Below, one piece after another: positions 1-11,568 of a DNA stretch of 64,000 bases. Under the pieces are notes generated by a model, which had not been told where the DNA came from, did not search any database, and was given only the letters and a program-made list of their open reading frames with translations. This stretch comes from Gemmatimonadota bacterium (GTDB lineage: Bacteria; Gemmatimonadota; Gemmatimonadetes; Gemmatimonadales; GWC2-71-9). The first letter of the stretch is position 1, and the number at the start of each line of letters is the position of its first letter. The stretch covers positions 1-64,000 of the forward strand of contig QHUB01000026.1 in assembly GCA_003221035.1 (NCBI GenBank), written 5' to 3'. The position numbers and the translations under genes were made by a program.

Positions 1-422
1 ACGGTAATACAGTCGAAGGTGGTCGCGGTGCCGAAATCCACGACGATCGTGTCCTGTTTGAAGAGCTCCGCGGCCGCGAGGGTGTTGACGATCCGATCGG
101 CGCCCACGGTGAGTGGCTCGTCCACGTCGAGCACCATCGGAAGTTGCGCGCGCGCGTCGATCTTCGCGGGCTGGCGCGTCGTGGCGAGCGCGACCCCCTC
201 GCACAGGCTTTCGGTGATCTGCGGTGAAACAGAGGCGACGATCGCCGCGCGGATCTCCTGCGTCGAATGTCCCGCCTGCGTCAGATGCGCCGTGAAGATT
301 GCGGCCCACTCGTCCGGCGTGCGCTGCGTCGTCGAATGCAATCGCCAATGCGCCTCGAGGCGATCTTCCGCAAACAGCCCGACCGTCGTCTCGGTGTTGC
401 CGATGTCGCAGGCGAGGAGCAT
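1..422 (-). CDS. coaX: Type III pantothenate kinase, C-terminal part outside window
   Basis: Phosphorylates pantothenate in the first step of coenzyme A synthesis, in the cytoplasm. The visible 140 residues open with MLLACDIGNTETTVGLF, the DIGNT phosphate-binding motif of CoaX. Further in they carry VGADRIVNTLAAAELF and the DFGTATTFD motif, both diagnostic of type III kinases. The family is about 250-260 residues long, so roughly the last 45% lies beyond the window edge. The ATG at 420-422 is chosen because DIGNT normally starts within the first ten residues. It follows birA by 8 nt, and the birA-coaX pairing is a common bacterial arrangement. Confidence 0.93.
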   Translation of the reverse strand, partial: MLLACDIGNTETTVGLFAEDRLEAHWRLHSTTQRTPDEWAAIFTAHLTQAGHSTQEIRAAIVASVSPQITESLCEGVALATTRQPAKIDARAQLPMVLDVDEPLTVGADRIVNTLAAAELFKQDTIVVDFGTATTFDCIT

Positions 423-429
423 GGGGCGG

Positions 430-1203
430 CTAAGATAGCTCGACGTGGCCGCCCTGCACCATCGTCGTGCCCGCGCCGGTATCCACGAGCAATGCGCCGT
501 CCGGTCGAATGCCGGCGGCGCGTCCCGCGAGCGGCGTGCGGATCTGGCGGCCGCGCAGCCAGTCGCGGCGTGCGAAGGCGGCACACTCGAATTCCGTGAG
601 CCGTCCGCCGTGAGCCGTGAGCCGCACGAGTGCCGGGACAAGTTGATCAAGGACGTCGATTCGCCGGACGCTGGACCGCAGGTCACGCAGGGCGATGGCG
701 CGGTCGGCAAGCTCGCCGGGAATCTGGTTCGCGACGTTGATGCCGACGCCGACGCCGAGCCATTGCAGCGCGTCGCCCTGCCAGCGACTCTCACAGAGAA
801 TGCCGGCGACCTTGCGGTCGCCCACCAACACGTCGTTCGGCCACTTGAGCGCTGCGCGCGGTCCGGACAGTGCGTTGGGGCGAACGCCAAGTACGGCTTC
901 GACGACGTCGGCGAGCACCAGGCCAACGCGCAGTGACAACACGCCGGGCGCGGGGAGTGGCGGGCGGAGCAGCATCCCCAGCCACACGCCTCCGGCCGGG
1001 GACTGCCACGTCCGGCCGTCGCGTCCCCGCCCCGCCGTCTGCGCCTCGGCCAGCACGACGGTTCCCGCCGGCGCGCCCTGCGCGCCGAGATCGTGGATCG
1101 CGTCGAGACTCGAACCGAGTGTGCGGAATACGCCGCACTGCGGGATGCCCCAGCGGCGCGCCAGGGCTGCGGCGGGTATGTCGTCGATCGTCAGCCGTGC
1201 CAC
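430..1203 (-). CDS. birA: Biotin--[acetyl-CoA-carboxylase] ligase
   Basis: Activates biotin as biotinyl-AMP and attaches it to the biotin carboxyl carrier protein of acetyl-CoA carboxylase. The 257 residues contain the biotinyl-AMP loop TAGRGRDGRTW (about residues 56-66) and the catalytic KWPNDV motif (about 120-125), followed by the small C-terminal SH3-like domain. There is no N-terminal helix-turn-helix, so it is a monofunctional (class I) ligase without the E. coli-type repressor domain. Its start overlaps the end of uppP by 13 nt. A tandem heptamer (594-628) encodes the stretch RLTAHGGRLTEF between the catalytic and C-terminal domains. Confidence 0.94.
   Translation of the reverse strand: MARLTIDDIPAAALARRWGIPQCGVFRTLGSSLDAIHDLGAQGAPAGTVVLAEAQTAGRGRDGRTWQSPAGGVWLGMLLRPPLPAPGVLSLRVGLVLADVVEAVLGVRPNALSGPRAALKWPNDVLVGDRKVAGILCESRWQGDALQWLGVGVGINVANQIPGELADRAIALRDLRSSVRRIDVLDQLVPALVRLTAHGGRLTEFECAAFARRDWLRGRQIRTPLAGRAAGIRPDGALLVDTGAGTTMVQGGHVELS
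594..628. repeat. Tandem heptamer CCGTGAG inside birA
   Basis: Five consecutive 7-nt units: CCGTGAG, CCGTCCG, CCGTGAG, CCGTGAG, CCGCACG. The array lies in frame in the interdomain stretch of birA. It is one of several unrelated-sequence heptamer arrays in this window. Confidence 0.7.
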
Positions 1204-1982
1204 AGCGCGTAGGCGAGGGTGAAGAGCCCGATCGCGACGCAGTAGGGCGCGAAGGCATAGAACCGGCCGCGCTTCAGCATCGCGACGAGAAAGCGAATCG
1301 CCGCAATGCCGCTTGCGAACGCGACAACAAAGCCTGCGGCGAGCGGGACGGCGCCCACGGCGCCGACATTGCTCACGGCGTGCCGAGCTTCGAAGACGCC
1401 GCTGCCGGCGATGATGATGACGGCCAGCAGAAAGCTGAACTCGGCCGCCTCGACGGGCGGCAGGCCACGCCAGAGCGCGGCGCTCACGGTCGACCCTGAC
1501 CGCGAGATTCCCGGAAAGATCGCGACGGCCTGCGCGATGCCGATCTGCAGCGCCCCACCGACGCTCAGCGGCTCGGCGCGCGCTTGCGCCCGGCGCGTCG
1601 ACCAGAGAACCAGCCCGGTGACGATGAAGGCGGCGCCGATGAATCGCAGCGAGCCGAATGCTTCCTCAAAGCGCTCGTGAAAGAGCGCGCCGAGCAGCGC
1701 GCCGGGAATTGTTCCGACGATGAGCAGGATCGCGTAGCGCCGGTCGGGGCCGCTCCCGCGCAGGGTACCGAATACGACCTGCGCGAGCTTACGGCCGTAT
1801 ACCACCAGGACGGAGCAGAGCGTGGCCACGTGGAGAGTGACCGCCACAAAGACAAAGATTTCGTCGCTGATCCGCATATTCGTGACCGAGCGCAGCAGCG
1901 CGAGATGTCCCGAGCTCGAGACGGGAAGAAACTCGGTGAGTCCTTGGACCAGTCCGAGCAGAATCCCTTGCCAGAGCGTCAT
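1191..1982 (-). CDS. uppP: Undecaprenyl-diphosphatase
   Basis: Integral membrane enzyme that recycles undecaprenyl diphosphate to the monophosphate carrier used in peptidoglycan synthesis; also called BacA. The protein is 263 residues. It starts MTLWQGILLGLVQGLTEFLP and continues with VSSSGH, the first conserved motif; the second, FPGISRSGST, follows at about residue 155. Both active-site motifs are intact and the rest is hydrophobic helices. The reading frame is open further upstream, but the ATG at 1980-1982 overlaps the upstream stop in an ATGA junction and matches the family N-terminus. Confidence 0.95.
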   Translation of the reverse strand: MTLWQGILLGLVQGLTEFLPVSSSGHLALLRSVTNMRISDEIFVFVAVTLHVATLCSVLVVYGRKLAQVVFGTLRGSGPDRRYAILLIVGTIPGALLGALFHERFEEAFGSLRFIGAAFIVTGLVLWSTRRAQARAEPLSVGGALQIGIAQAVAIFPGISRSGSTVSAALWRGLPPVEAAEFSFLLAVIIIAGSGVFEARHAVSNVGAVGAVPLAAGFVVAFASGIAAIRFLVAMLKRGRFYAFAPYCVAIGLFTLAYALWHG

Positions 1983-2797
1983 GCGACCTTTCCCGCGACG
2001 AGCGCGATCAATCCTATCACCATGGCGCCTTTGAGCACGACACTGACGCGTCGAACCCGACCCAGCAACAACCACGTCGCGGCGACGAGCACCACCATTT
2101 GGGCCGGGAGCGAAATCAGGAAGTATCCCCAGCGGTAGCCGGTGTTCCAAGGCAACAAGAGACTCGCCGGTACGAACAGCAGCCCCACGCCCGCGGCCAC
2201 GACCATCGCGGGCCGCTGACCCACGGCGATCGGCAGCGTGCGACGTCCGATCGTCCGATCGCCGGGCTCATCCTCGACGTCCTTGACGATCTCACGCATG
2301 AAGTGCAGCCAGGCCGCGAGGATCCACGGCACAAGACCGGCCACCGGCAGACCCAGCGCGAGGGCGCCGTAGAATGGCGGCGATCCCGCCACGACCGCCA
2401 CCGCGACGTTGCCCAGGACCGGCGCGGGCTTGAGCAGCGGCGAATAGACCATCATGACCGCGAGCGCCGCGCAGGCAGCCAGCACCTGCACGCCGCTGAT
2501 CAGGCCGGCGGCGGCCAGACCGGCCAGCGCGCCGCCGCAGACGATTAGATCGGCCGTGCCGCGGGACACCTGCCCTGCCGCGAGCGGGCGCGTCCCGGGA
2601 CGATTGACACGATCCGCGGCGATGTCGCGGATGTCGTTCCACGCGTTGCCGGCCGCACCCAGCGCGAACGCGGAAAGAGCCGCGAACACGAGCTCCTTCG
2701 GAAGCGCGATGCGGTGCAAGGCAATCCAGCCGCCGGCGCACACCCCAACGGCTGCGATGAGAAGGTTCGATACCCGAATCAGCTTGAGCAGCGGCAT
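1979..2797 (-). CDS. UbiA-family prenyltransferase
   Basis: Membrane-embedded aromatic or glycerophosphate prenyltransferase. It is 272 residues of mostly hydrophobic helices with the two Asp-rich motifs of the superfamily: NAWNDIRDIAADRVNRP (about 51-67) and KDVEDEPGDR (about 171-180), which bind the Mg-prenyl diphosphate. UbiA enzymes make quinones, heme O, chlorophyll side chains or prenylated glycerol lipids. The sequence alone does not fix the acceptor; the NDIRD...NRPGTRPL form resembles the (di)geranylgeranylglyceryl phosphate synthase-like subgroup. It overlaps bshA by one nucleotide and uppP by 4 nt. Confidence 0.85.
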   Translation of the reverse strand: MPLLKLIRVSNLLIAAVGVCAGGWIALHRIALPKELVFAALSAFALGAAGNAWNDIRDIAADRVNRPGTRPLAAGQVSRGTADLIVCGGALAGLAAAGLISGVQVLAACAALAVMMVYSPLLKPAPVLGNVAVAVVAGSPPFYGALALGLPVAGLVPWILAAWLHFMREIVKDVEDEPGDRTIGRRTLPIAVGQRPAMVVAAGVGLLFVPASLLLPWNTGYRWGYFLISLPAQMVVLVAATWLLLGRVRRVSVVLKGAMVIGLIALVAGKVA

Positions 2798-3924
2798 TAT
2801 GCGAGGACCTCTTCGTACAACGCTTCGTAGCGGGGCACGACTTTGTCGGCGGAGAACTCGAGCGCGTGCGCCGCGGCCGCCCGCTTGAGACGCGCCTGCT
2901 CATCGGGGTGCTCCAGCACGCGCAGCGCGCGCTCGGCCATGGCCGTGACATCGCCCACGGGCGCCAGGTAGCCCGTCAGGCCGTCTTCCACGACTTCGGG
3001 AATCCCGCCGGCCGCGCTTGCAACGACGGGGACGGCGCAGGCCATCGCTTCGAGCGCAGCCAGACCGAACGACTCCGTGGCGGACGGCAGCAGAAACAGA
3101 TCGGCGCCGCGCAGCACGTCGCCGACGTTTTCCACTTTTCCGAGGAAGCGTACGTCTTTGCGCAGTCCCAGGGTGTCGACTTCGTGCTCGGCGCCGTCAC
3201 GGTCCGGTCCGTCGCCCACAAGCACGAGCGTGGCGGGAAGTTTTCGGCGCACGCCCGCAAAGATCTTCACGACGTCGCCGACGCGTTTCACCGGCCGGAA
3301 GTTGGAGACGTGAACGAGGACGCGATGTCCCGCGGGCGCGAGCCGGCGGCGGAACGAGTCGTCGGTTGCAGGATGGTAGTCTGCGCTCGAGATGAAGTTC
3401 GGGATGACGCGAACGTCGCACTGCCCACAGCCGAACGCGCGATAGGTCTCTTCGCGCAGATACGCAGAGACCGCCGTCACGGCGTCGGATTTTTCGATGG
3501 AGAATTTTGTGAGTGTGTAGTACGACGGATCCTGGCCGACCAGGGTGATGTCGGTGCCGTGCAGCGTGGTGACGATCTTCAGGTCGAGTCCCTCGTCCTC
3601 CAGCATTTGCTTGGCGAGCCACGCGGTCGCTGCGTGCGGGATCGCGTAATGCACGTGCATCAGATCGAGCTGCTCGCGCTTCGCGACTTCGTGCTGTTTG
3701 ACCGCCAGCGCGAGCGCATACGGCGACGACTGCTCGAACAGCGGATACTCGAGCTGCGTCACTTCGTGGAAGGTGACGCGCTCGGCGAAGCCGCGGAGCC
3801 GAAACGGACTCGCGTACGAGACGAAATGGATTTCGTGGCCGCGCCGCGCGAGCTCGAGTCCGAGCTCGGTGGCGACCGCACCGGAGCCGCCGTAGGTCGG
3901 GTAGCAGGTGATGCCGATTCTCAC
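2797..3924 (-). CDS. bshA: N-acetyl-alpha-D-glucosaminyl L-malate synthase
   Basis: GT4-family glycosyltransferase joining N-acetylglucosamine from UDP-GlcNAc to L-malate, the first step of bacillithiol synthesis. The 375-residue product begins VRIGITCYPTYGGSGAVATE, the hallmark BshA N-terminus, followed by GLELARRGHEIHFVSYASPF. The C-terminal Rossmann lobe carries the nucleotide-sugar motif ESFGLAALEAMA. The GTG at 3922-3924 forms a GTGA overlap with miaA; upstream in-frame codons do not match the family. bshB and bshC are not in the window, so a bacillithiol-type thiol is inferred from this gene only. Confidence 0.92.
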   Translation of the reverse strand: MRIGITCYPTYGGSGAVATELGLELARRGHEIHFVSYASPFRLRGFAERVTFHEVTQLEYPLFEQSSPYALALAVKQHEVAKREQLDLMHVHYAIPHAATAWLAKQMLEDEGLDLKIVTTLHGTDITLVGQDPSYYTLTKFSIEKSDAVTAVSAYLREETYRAFGCGQCDVRVIPNFISSADYHPATDDSFRRRLAPAGHRVLVHVSNFRPVKRVGDVVKIFAGVRRKLPATLVLVGDGPDRDGAEHEVDTLGLRKDVRFLGKVENVGDVLRGADLFLLPSATESFGLAALEAMACAVPVVASAAGGIPEVVEDGLTGYLAPVGDVTAMAERALRVLEHPDEQARLKRAAAAHALEFSADKVVPRYEALYEEVLA

Positions 3925-4833
3925 GCGCGCTCCCCCGCGCCAGCCCACCGGTCGAGGAGACGCTCGGCAATGACGGCGGCCGAGTCGGTCGCGTTGATCG
4001 TCCACACCTGCGACTCGCGGAGCTGATTGCGAAACCACGTGTCCTGCCGCTTCGCGTATTGCCGCGTCGCCGCGAGGATCGCGTCGCGCAACAGCGGCTC
4101 CGGCAGGCTGCCTTGCAGCATCGCTACGACCTCCCGGTATCCGATTCCGTCGAGTCCTGGGGCATCGGACGGGATCCCCCGATCGAGCGCCCGTCGTACT
4201 TCGTCAACCAGCCCGCTCGCCAGCATCTGATCCACTCGCATGGCGAGACGACGATGCAGCACGTCTCGCGGCATGGTGAGGTGAATGTACCACGGGCGGA
4301 GCACGCCGCTCGCGCGCGCCTCGCGCTGCCACCACGACAGCGCGCGGCCCGTCAGCAGTGCAACCTCGACGGCGCGCGCAGCGCGCTGACGGCCTCCACC
4401 GGGAAAGCTGGAATCGAGCCGCCCCGCCCAGCGCACCAGCTCCCCCGCTTCCATTTCGCTGCACCACTCGCGCAATCCTTCGCGCCGGTCGGGGTCCAGG
4501 ACCGGCTCGTTGAACAGCCCCTCGGCGAGCGCGCGAATGTAGAGGCCGGTGCCGCCTACGACCACCGGAATCCGCCCTTCGGCGCGACTCTGCGCGACCC
4601 ACCCCGCGGCATCCCGCGCGAATCGCCCCGCACTGTAGCGCTCACCCGGCTCGAGCAGATCCAACCCGCGATGAGGGACCCGAGCCAGCACCTCGGGGCC
4701 CGGTTTGGCGGTGCCGATGTCGAGCCCCCGATAGAGTTGGCGAGCGTCGGCGGAAATGACGGTGATGCGCTTGAGACCCGCGAGCGCGACGGCAACGGCG
4801 GTCTTGCCGACGCCGGTGGAGCCTACGATGACT

Positions 4834-4851
4834 GGTGTCAGGTGTCGGGTG

Positions 4852-4854
<3 letters not shown>
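4834..4854. repeat. Tandem heptamer GGTGTCA at the mutL/miaA junction
   Basis: Three exact-length units GGTGTCA, GGTGTCG, GGTGTCA. The last unit contains the mutL stop codon (TGA on the minus strand, 4852-4854). The array also encodes the residues just before the miaA P-loop region, where a start codon would be expected. Confidence 0.75.
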
Positions 4855-6557
<1,703 letters not shown>

Positions 6558-6561
<4 letters not shown>

Positions 6562-8930
6562 AATCCGGCGATCTCCTCTCCAAGCACCCATCCGTGGATG
6601 CCGTCCCGGCGGTGCACCTCGACCCAGGGACCGTAGCTCCGATCCACGAGCACCGCGCCACCGCCAGGAACTGTTGCGGGTGCGCTCGCGCCGCCATACG
6701 GCGCGGCACGCACCGGCGCGCCTCCCCCCTCGGCGATCACCACGGCGACGGGCCGGTCGCGGCGCCACGATTCCAGCGCGCCGAGGACCGATGCCGTAAT
6801 GGCGACGGCCGCGAAAAGCACCAGCATGATCCGGCGCCGGCGAGCGAAAGCAACCACGATCCACAGCAATAGCCAACCCGCGGCCGCGACGAATCCCCAT
6901 TCGGCGGGCGTGGCCCAACCGACCTGGAGCAGATCCGCGGTGACAGGATCTGGCGCCGGCAGCAGACGAAGGGCTCTGCGAATTGTGGCATCGCGGGGCG
7001 CGAGGCGCGCGGCGCGCGTCCACGCCGCCATTGCCTTCCCGTCGGCGCCGGCGCGGTACAGTGTGGCGCCCAGGTTGTACCAGTGCGTGGGATCGTATGG
7101 CTCGCGCGCGGCCCGGGCCGCGAACGAATCGGCCGCGGCGCGCAGCGCCCCGGCTTCGAACAACGCCTCGGCACTCGCCGTTTGGGCGAGCGCGGTCTGG
7201 GCCTGGATGGCGGCCGCACCCAAAGCCATCACGAGGATCGCGATGGCGCCGCTCGTGAGCGCATGCGGTCGGCGTGCACCCATGGAGCCCTCCGCCCCTA
7301 GGACGCGCAGCACCTGTTCGATCTCCGCGCCGAGTTCCGCGGCATCGCCCAGCCCGCGGGGTCCGTAGCGGGCCGCGCGTAGCCGGTCGCGCAGCCGCTT
7401 CACGTGGTCGGCGACGGCGCTGTCCACCCCGGCGGCCCGCAACGCCTGCGCAAGTCCATCGCCGTCGCGAGCGAACGGATCGGAGACGTAGCTCGCCAGC
7501 ACGGCGAGGAATTCGCGCTCGAGCTTTCCCAGCGGCGTCAGGGCTGGACCGGCTGGAGCAGGCACGTGAGTCGGTGGGCGCCGGGCGCGGCCTCGAATCA
7601 GCAAGGCGAGCATCGGAGGGATAAGAAAAGCCGCGAGCCATCCCTGCCACCCCACGCGCCGGCCGATACGATCCACCGCCGGTTCGCCATGCGCGGGCAG
7701 CAGCGGCGGCAGTACGCGCGCAGCCCTCGGCTCGGCGCCGCGCGCCACGGCGAGCGCGCGCGGGGGAGCCGTCGCGGTCTCATAGCGGACGGCCGTCGCG
7801 TCGAAGTACGGATACCGGACTTCCGGGAGCACAAAGTTGCCCGACGAATCAGGCACGGCCAAAAAGTGGAACGTCTTGCTGCCCGCGACGCGCCCGGCAT
7901 CGGCGGCGACACGCACCTCCGTCTGCGCGGGATAGACACGAAAGCCCGTCGGCCACTTGAGCGCTGGTTCGGGCCACAGCGAGACGTTGCCGGTGCCCGT
8001 GACCGTCACCGACGCTTCGACGGGCTCGCCCGCGCGCGTGCTGGCGGGATCGATCTTGAGGTCGAGACTCAGCTTCTCTCCCACCACGCTCGTGGAGACA
8101 TTCGACGCCGGCAACGGCAGCACGACGATCGAGAGCGAGTCACTGCGCAACGTGTACCGCTCTTCGCGACTGAAAAATGAGAACGTGACCGGCAATGCAT
8201 ATTCGACCGACGCCGGCGGGATGATCAGCCGTCCGGGCGCCAGCGGAAACACGATCTGATGCGCGATGAACAGATCCATCCAGCGACCGCCGACCTGACG
8301 CGAGAGCGCCGCCCCTGACGAGATCGCGACGGGATAGGCCCACACCCCTTCCGGCGTCATGAGCGTGAGCAGCGGCGGGCGACGCATCCGCGCGCCGAGC
8401 TCGCGCGGAATCCACGCGGCGGCGATGAGGTCGACTTGTTGTCCCGCGTACACCGTATCGCTGGGCACGAGGACCGTGAGCGCGACACGATCCTCGCGAC
8501 GCGAGACGGGCGGCGGCGCGCTTTCGAGCAACGACCGCGCCAAGGGACTCAGCGTAGCCGTCGTCCGATCCGCCGCGCTGTCGACCGTGATGAGAATCGG
8601 GTCCGTCGAAACGACGCTCTCGCCTTGGCGCGCGCGCACCGGCCCAATGAGCAACGCGCCGGCCTGCTGCGCGCGCAGCTGCAGCTCGCGCACGGTTGTA
8701 CGCATCGATCCACCCGCGCCACTGAACGCGACTTCCGTCATGTCGCGCGAGCCTTCGATGGCAAAGCCGTTGAGCGTGGGCAACATGATTTGGACGGGAT
8801 CGGCCGCGCGGCTCCGCGCGCGGATCGTCAACAAGAGCTGCTCACCCACGCGCAGGCGCGTGCGATCGACGCTCGCGGTGACCTCGGCGCCCTGCAGCAG
8901 CGCCAGGGCGGACAGCAGGTGCAGCATCAC
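6558..8930 (-). CDS. batD: BatD-like protein fused to TPR and SH3 (BatE-like) regions
   Basis: A 790-residue envelope protein starting with a signal peptide (MMLHLLSALALLQGAEVTAS). The first ~430 residues are the BatD beta-sandwich region (VDRTRLRVGEQLLLTIRARS). Then come a transmembrane segment (GWLAAFLIPPMLALLI) and a helical cytoplasmic-type region. A second membrane segment precedes TPR-like helices (AREPYDPTHWYNLGATLYRA), and the protein ends in a bacterial SH3 domain. BatD and BatE are usually separate proteins of the Bacteroides aerotolerance (Bat) system, so this is a fusion. It sits last in the Bat operon, joined to batB/C by an ATGA overlap. The role in stress tolerance is inferred from the family. 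Confidence 0.82.
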
Positions 8931-10591
8931 CAGTCTTTGACTCCCGGCGGCGCGGCTCGACGCGTGCGGCCGGTGCGATCACGCCGCGTCCGGAGCTCCT
9001 CCTGACCGATGGACCGCAGCACCTGGTCCGCCTGTGATTCACTCATGCCGCCGCTTGCCGCCCCGGGCGGCGGTGGCGGCGGGCTCGCGCCTCCTCCTCC
9101 GCCGCCTCCGCCGCCTCCACCATTCGGCGACGGCGGTGGCGGCGGATTCGGTTTGTTCGATTGGCCGCCGCCGCTGCGCAGTCGATTGACGAGCTCGAGA
9201 TTCCATTTCGCGCGGAGGTGATGGGGCTTGAGCAACAACGCTTCCCGATAGGCGCGCTCGGCGTCCGCGAGGTGCGTCTCACGGTTCGCCGTGTCGGCGC
9301 GAGACTCGAGCAGGCCGAGCAGGCCAAGATTGTACAGCGCGCGGAAGCGGAGCTCGGGATCGAGCGAGGCTGCGGCGCGCGCGAGCGTGGAACGCGCGAG
9401 CGCGGGATCGCCCGCGGCGAGCGCCGCGGTGCCGGTGTTGTACCACGCCGTGTCGTCGTCCTCGTGCAGCTTGAGGTGCGCGAGATACTCCGCCGCCGCA
9501 TCGCGCGCGTCCCCGCGGTCCCACGCTTTTTCCGCATTCGAGCGCGGCCGCGGGGTCTGCGTCGTGAGCGCAGCCGGAACGAGGACGAACAGCAATCCGA
9601 CCAGCGCCGCCGTGCGCCGGGTCAGCGCCTGCGCCCCCAGGACAAGCGCTGCGAGGAGCAAGGGGATCCAGGCTCGCGGCCGCCCCCGCTGCGTTCGGCT
9701 CTCGGTCGCGGTCGCGCGCTTGTACGACGCCACTAAGTCCCGGACGGCCCCGGCCTGGTCCGGCAGCTCTGCCGCCACAATCGTCCCCTGTGCCGCGTCC
9801 GCCGTGGTGCCGAGGATGTCGTCGCGCCGGCCGGTGAGGACCGGCGCTCCGGTCTCATCCTGCTGCCACGACACCAGCGTGCCGCGCTCGTCCCGCACCG
9901 GAATCTTGACCGGATCGCGTCCACCCTCGGCGACAAGAATCAGATGGATGCCGAGGCCTCCGAGGCGCTTGGCCTCCGAGATCGCCTGTGAGACGGAATC
10001 GTGGCCCTCACCGTCGGTGAAGATGACGAGCACGCGATCGGCAATCTCGGGACTCGCGGCGAGGAGGTCGATGCCCTGGGCGATCGCCGGCGCGAGCGAT
10101 GTGCCGCCCTCGGATGCGACGTCGGGATCCAGAGCGTCGAGGTAGAGCGTGAGCGCGGAGCCGTCCACCGACAAGGGCGACAGGATGTAGCTCGTTCCGG
10201 CGAACGCGGTGAGTCCCAGCCGATCGCCGTCGAGATCCTGGACCAGCCGTCGCGCCTCGCGCAGCGCGCGCCCGAGGCGACTGGGCTTCACGTCTTCCGC
10301 GAGCATCGAGCGCGAGATGTCGATCGCGATCACGAGATTGAGTCCGCGCGTCTCGGTCACGATGCGCTCTTCACCCCAGCGCGGCCCCGACAGGGCGACG
10401 GCGGCGAGCCCGGCCGCGAGGCCCAACGCCGGCGCGCCCAGCCGTCCCGCGCTGCGCGCAATGCGTGCCGTGGCTTCCGACCACGCCGCCGCGCGGCGAA
10501 TGCGGGAGCGGCGCGCCCAGACTGCGGCCGCCCACACCGCGCCACCGACGATCGGGGCCAGCAGGACGACGACCGGGGCGTCGAACGTCAT
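8927..10591 (-). CDS. batB: BatB/BatC fusion: von Willebrand A domain plus TPR
   Basis: Membrane-anchored 554-residue protein. Two N-terminal helices precede a VWA domain whose metal site is LVIAIDISRSML (about residues 87-98), with TSLAPAI and FTDGEG as the other MIDAS loops. After a further membrane pair (about 310-345) come TPR repeats (DDTAWYNTGTAALAAGDPAL) typical of BatC. A low-complexity tail of Pro and Gly runs follows, then a short charged C-terminus ending RAAPPGVKDW. BatB and BatC are usually separate. It overlaps batA and the batD fusion by 4 nt each. The VWA domain probably pairs with MoxR or BatA. Confidence 0.85.
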   Translation of the reverse strand: MTFDAPVVVLLAPIVGGAVWAAAVWARRSRIRRAAAWSEATARIARSAGRLGAPALGLAAGLAAVALSGPRWGEERIVTETRGLNLVIAIDISRSMLAEDVKPSRLGRALREARRLVQDLDGDRLGLTAFAGTSYILSPLSVDGSALTLYLDALDPDVASEGGTSLAPAIAQGIDLLAASPEIADRVLVIFTDGEGHDSVSQAISEAKRLGGLGIHLILVAEGGRDPVKIPVRDERGTLVSWQQDETGAPVLTGRRDDILGTTADAAQGTIVAAELPDQAGAVRDLVASYKRATATESRTQRGRPRAWIPLLLAALVLGAQALTRRTAALVGLLFVLVPAALTTQTPRPRSNAEKAWDRGDARDAAAEYLAHLKLHEDDDTAWYNTGTAALAAGDPALARSTLARAAASLDPELRFRALYNLGLLGLLESRADTANRETHLADAERAYREALLLKPHHLRAKWNLELVNRLRSGGGQSNKPNPPPPPSPNGGGGGGGGGGGASPPPPPPGAASGGMSESQADQVLRSIGQEELRTRRDRTGRTRRAAPPGVKDW

Positions 10592-11568
10592 GGCACCCGC
10601 ACCGCGAATGTGCCCGCGAGCACCAGCTCGAGCGCGAGGGCGAGCAGCCCGATGGCGAGGGGCACGCGATAGGCTTCTTCATAGCGGTGATAGACGAGAT
10701 GCTGCACCGGCGTTTTCTCGAGCCGGTTGATCTCGCCGAAAATGTTCGACAGTGAGGCGGCGTCCGTCGCACGGAAGTACCGGCCACCGGTCGTGTGGGC
10801 GACTTCACTGAGCAGCTGTTCGTCGATCTTCACCGGCATCGTCTCGTAGCGCAGGCCGAGCGGTCCCTGCCCCGTCGGCACCGGCGCCTCGCCCTGCGTC
10901 CCGACGCCGATCGTGTAGATCTTGATGCCGAACGTCGCGGCCGCCTGCGCCGCCGTGCGCGGATCGACAATTCCCTTGTTGTTCTCGCCGTCCGTGAGCA
11001 GCACAACGACCTTGCTCTTGCCCGGCGCGCGGCGCAGCCGGTTCGCGGCCGTCGCGATCGCGGTGCCGATCGCGGTGCCATCTTCGAGGATCCCGACGCG
11101 CATCTGGCGAATCGCTTCCTCGAGCACCTGATAATCGGTGGTGATCGGGACCTGCGTCAGCGCCTGCCCCGCGAAGGCGACCAACCCGATCCGATCGGAC
11201 GAGCGGGCGCGCACGAATTCGGTCGCGGTGCGCCGCGCGACGTCGAGCCGGTTGGCCGGAGAAAAATCCTCGGCCAGCATGCTGCTCGAGATGTCGAGCG
11301 CCAGCACGATCGAAATCCCCTCGCTGCGCAGCTCGGCGCGCGCCGAGCCCAGGCGCGGCCCCGCGGCGGCGATGATCCAGGCGCCGAGGCACAGCGAGCG
11401 CAGCCACATCGGGAGGCGCGCGATCCACAGTCGCTCCGTGGGCCCCATCGCCGGTCGCACGTCGCTCATCGGGGCGCCGCTGAGCCGTGCGAGGCGCTGC
11501 CGGCGCCACCACCACCACAGCGGCAACGCGGCGAGGAGCAGAAGCAGGAACGGTCGCGCGAAACTCAA
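10588..11568 (-). CDS. batA: BatA-like von Willebrand A domain membrane protein
   Basis: 326 residues: an N-terminal membrane segment (LSFARPFLLLLLAALPLWWW), a second around residue 70, a VWA domain with an intact MIDAS (LALDISSSMLAEDFSPANRL; also EDGTAIGTAI and LLTDGENNKG), and a C-terminal helix. The start is the TTG at 11566-11568, which makes a TTGA overlap with the upstream gene; in-frame residues further upstream are shadow-like Arg-rich sequence. BatA and BatB are classically co-encoded with MoxR and DUF58 proteins, as here. Confidence 0.87.
   Translation of the reverse strand: MSFARPFLLLLLAALPLWWWWRRQRLARLSGAPMSDVRPAMGPTERLWIARLPMWLRSLCLGAWIIAAAGPRLGSARAELRSEGISIVLALDISSSMLAEDFSPANRLDVARRTATEFVRARSSDRIGLVAFAGQALTQVPITTDYQVLEEAIRQMRVGILEDGTAIGTAIATAANRLRRAPGKSKVVVLLTDGENNKGIVDPRTAAQAAATFGIKIYTIGVGTQGEAPVPTGQGPLGLRYETMPVKIDEQLLSEVAHTTGGRYFRATDAASLSNIFGEINRLEKTPVQHLVYHRYEEAYRVPLAIGLLALALELVLAGTFAVRVP

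Noticed and set aside
2866-4026. A 386-codon plus-strand frame opposite bshA
   Set aside because: Shadow of bshA with Arg/His-rich translation and no recognisable domain; the GC-rich third-position pattern fits the minus strand.
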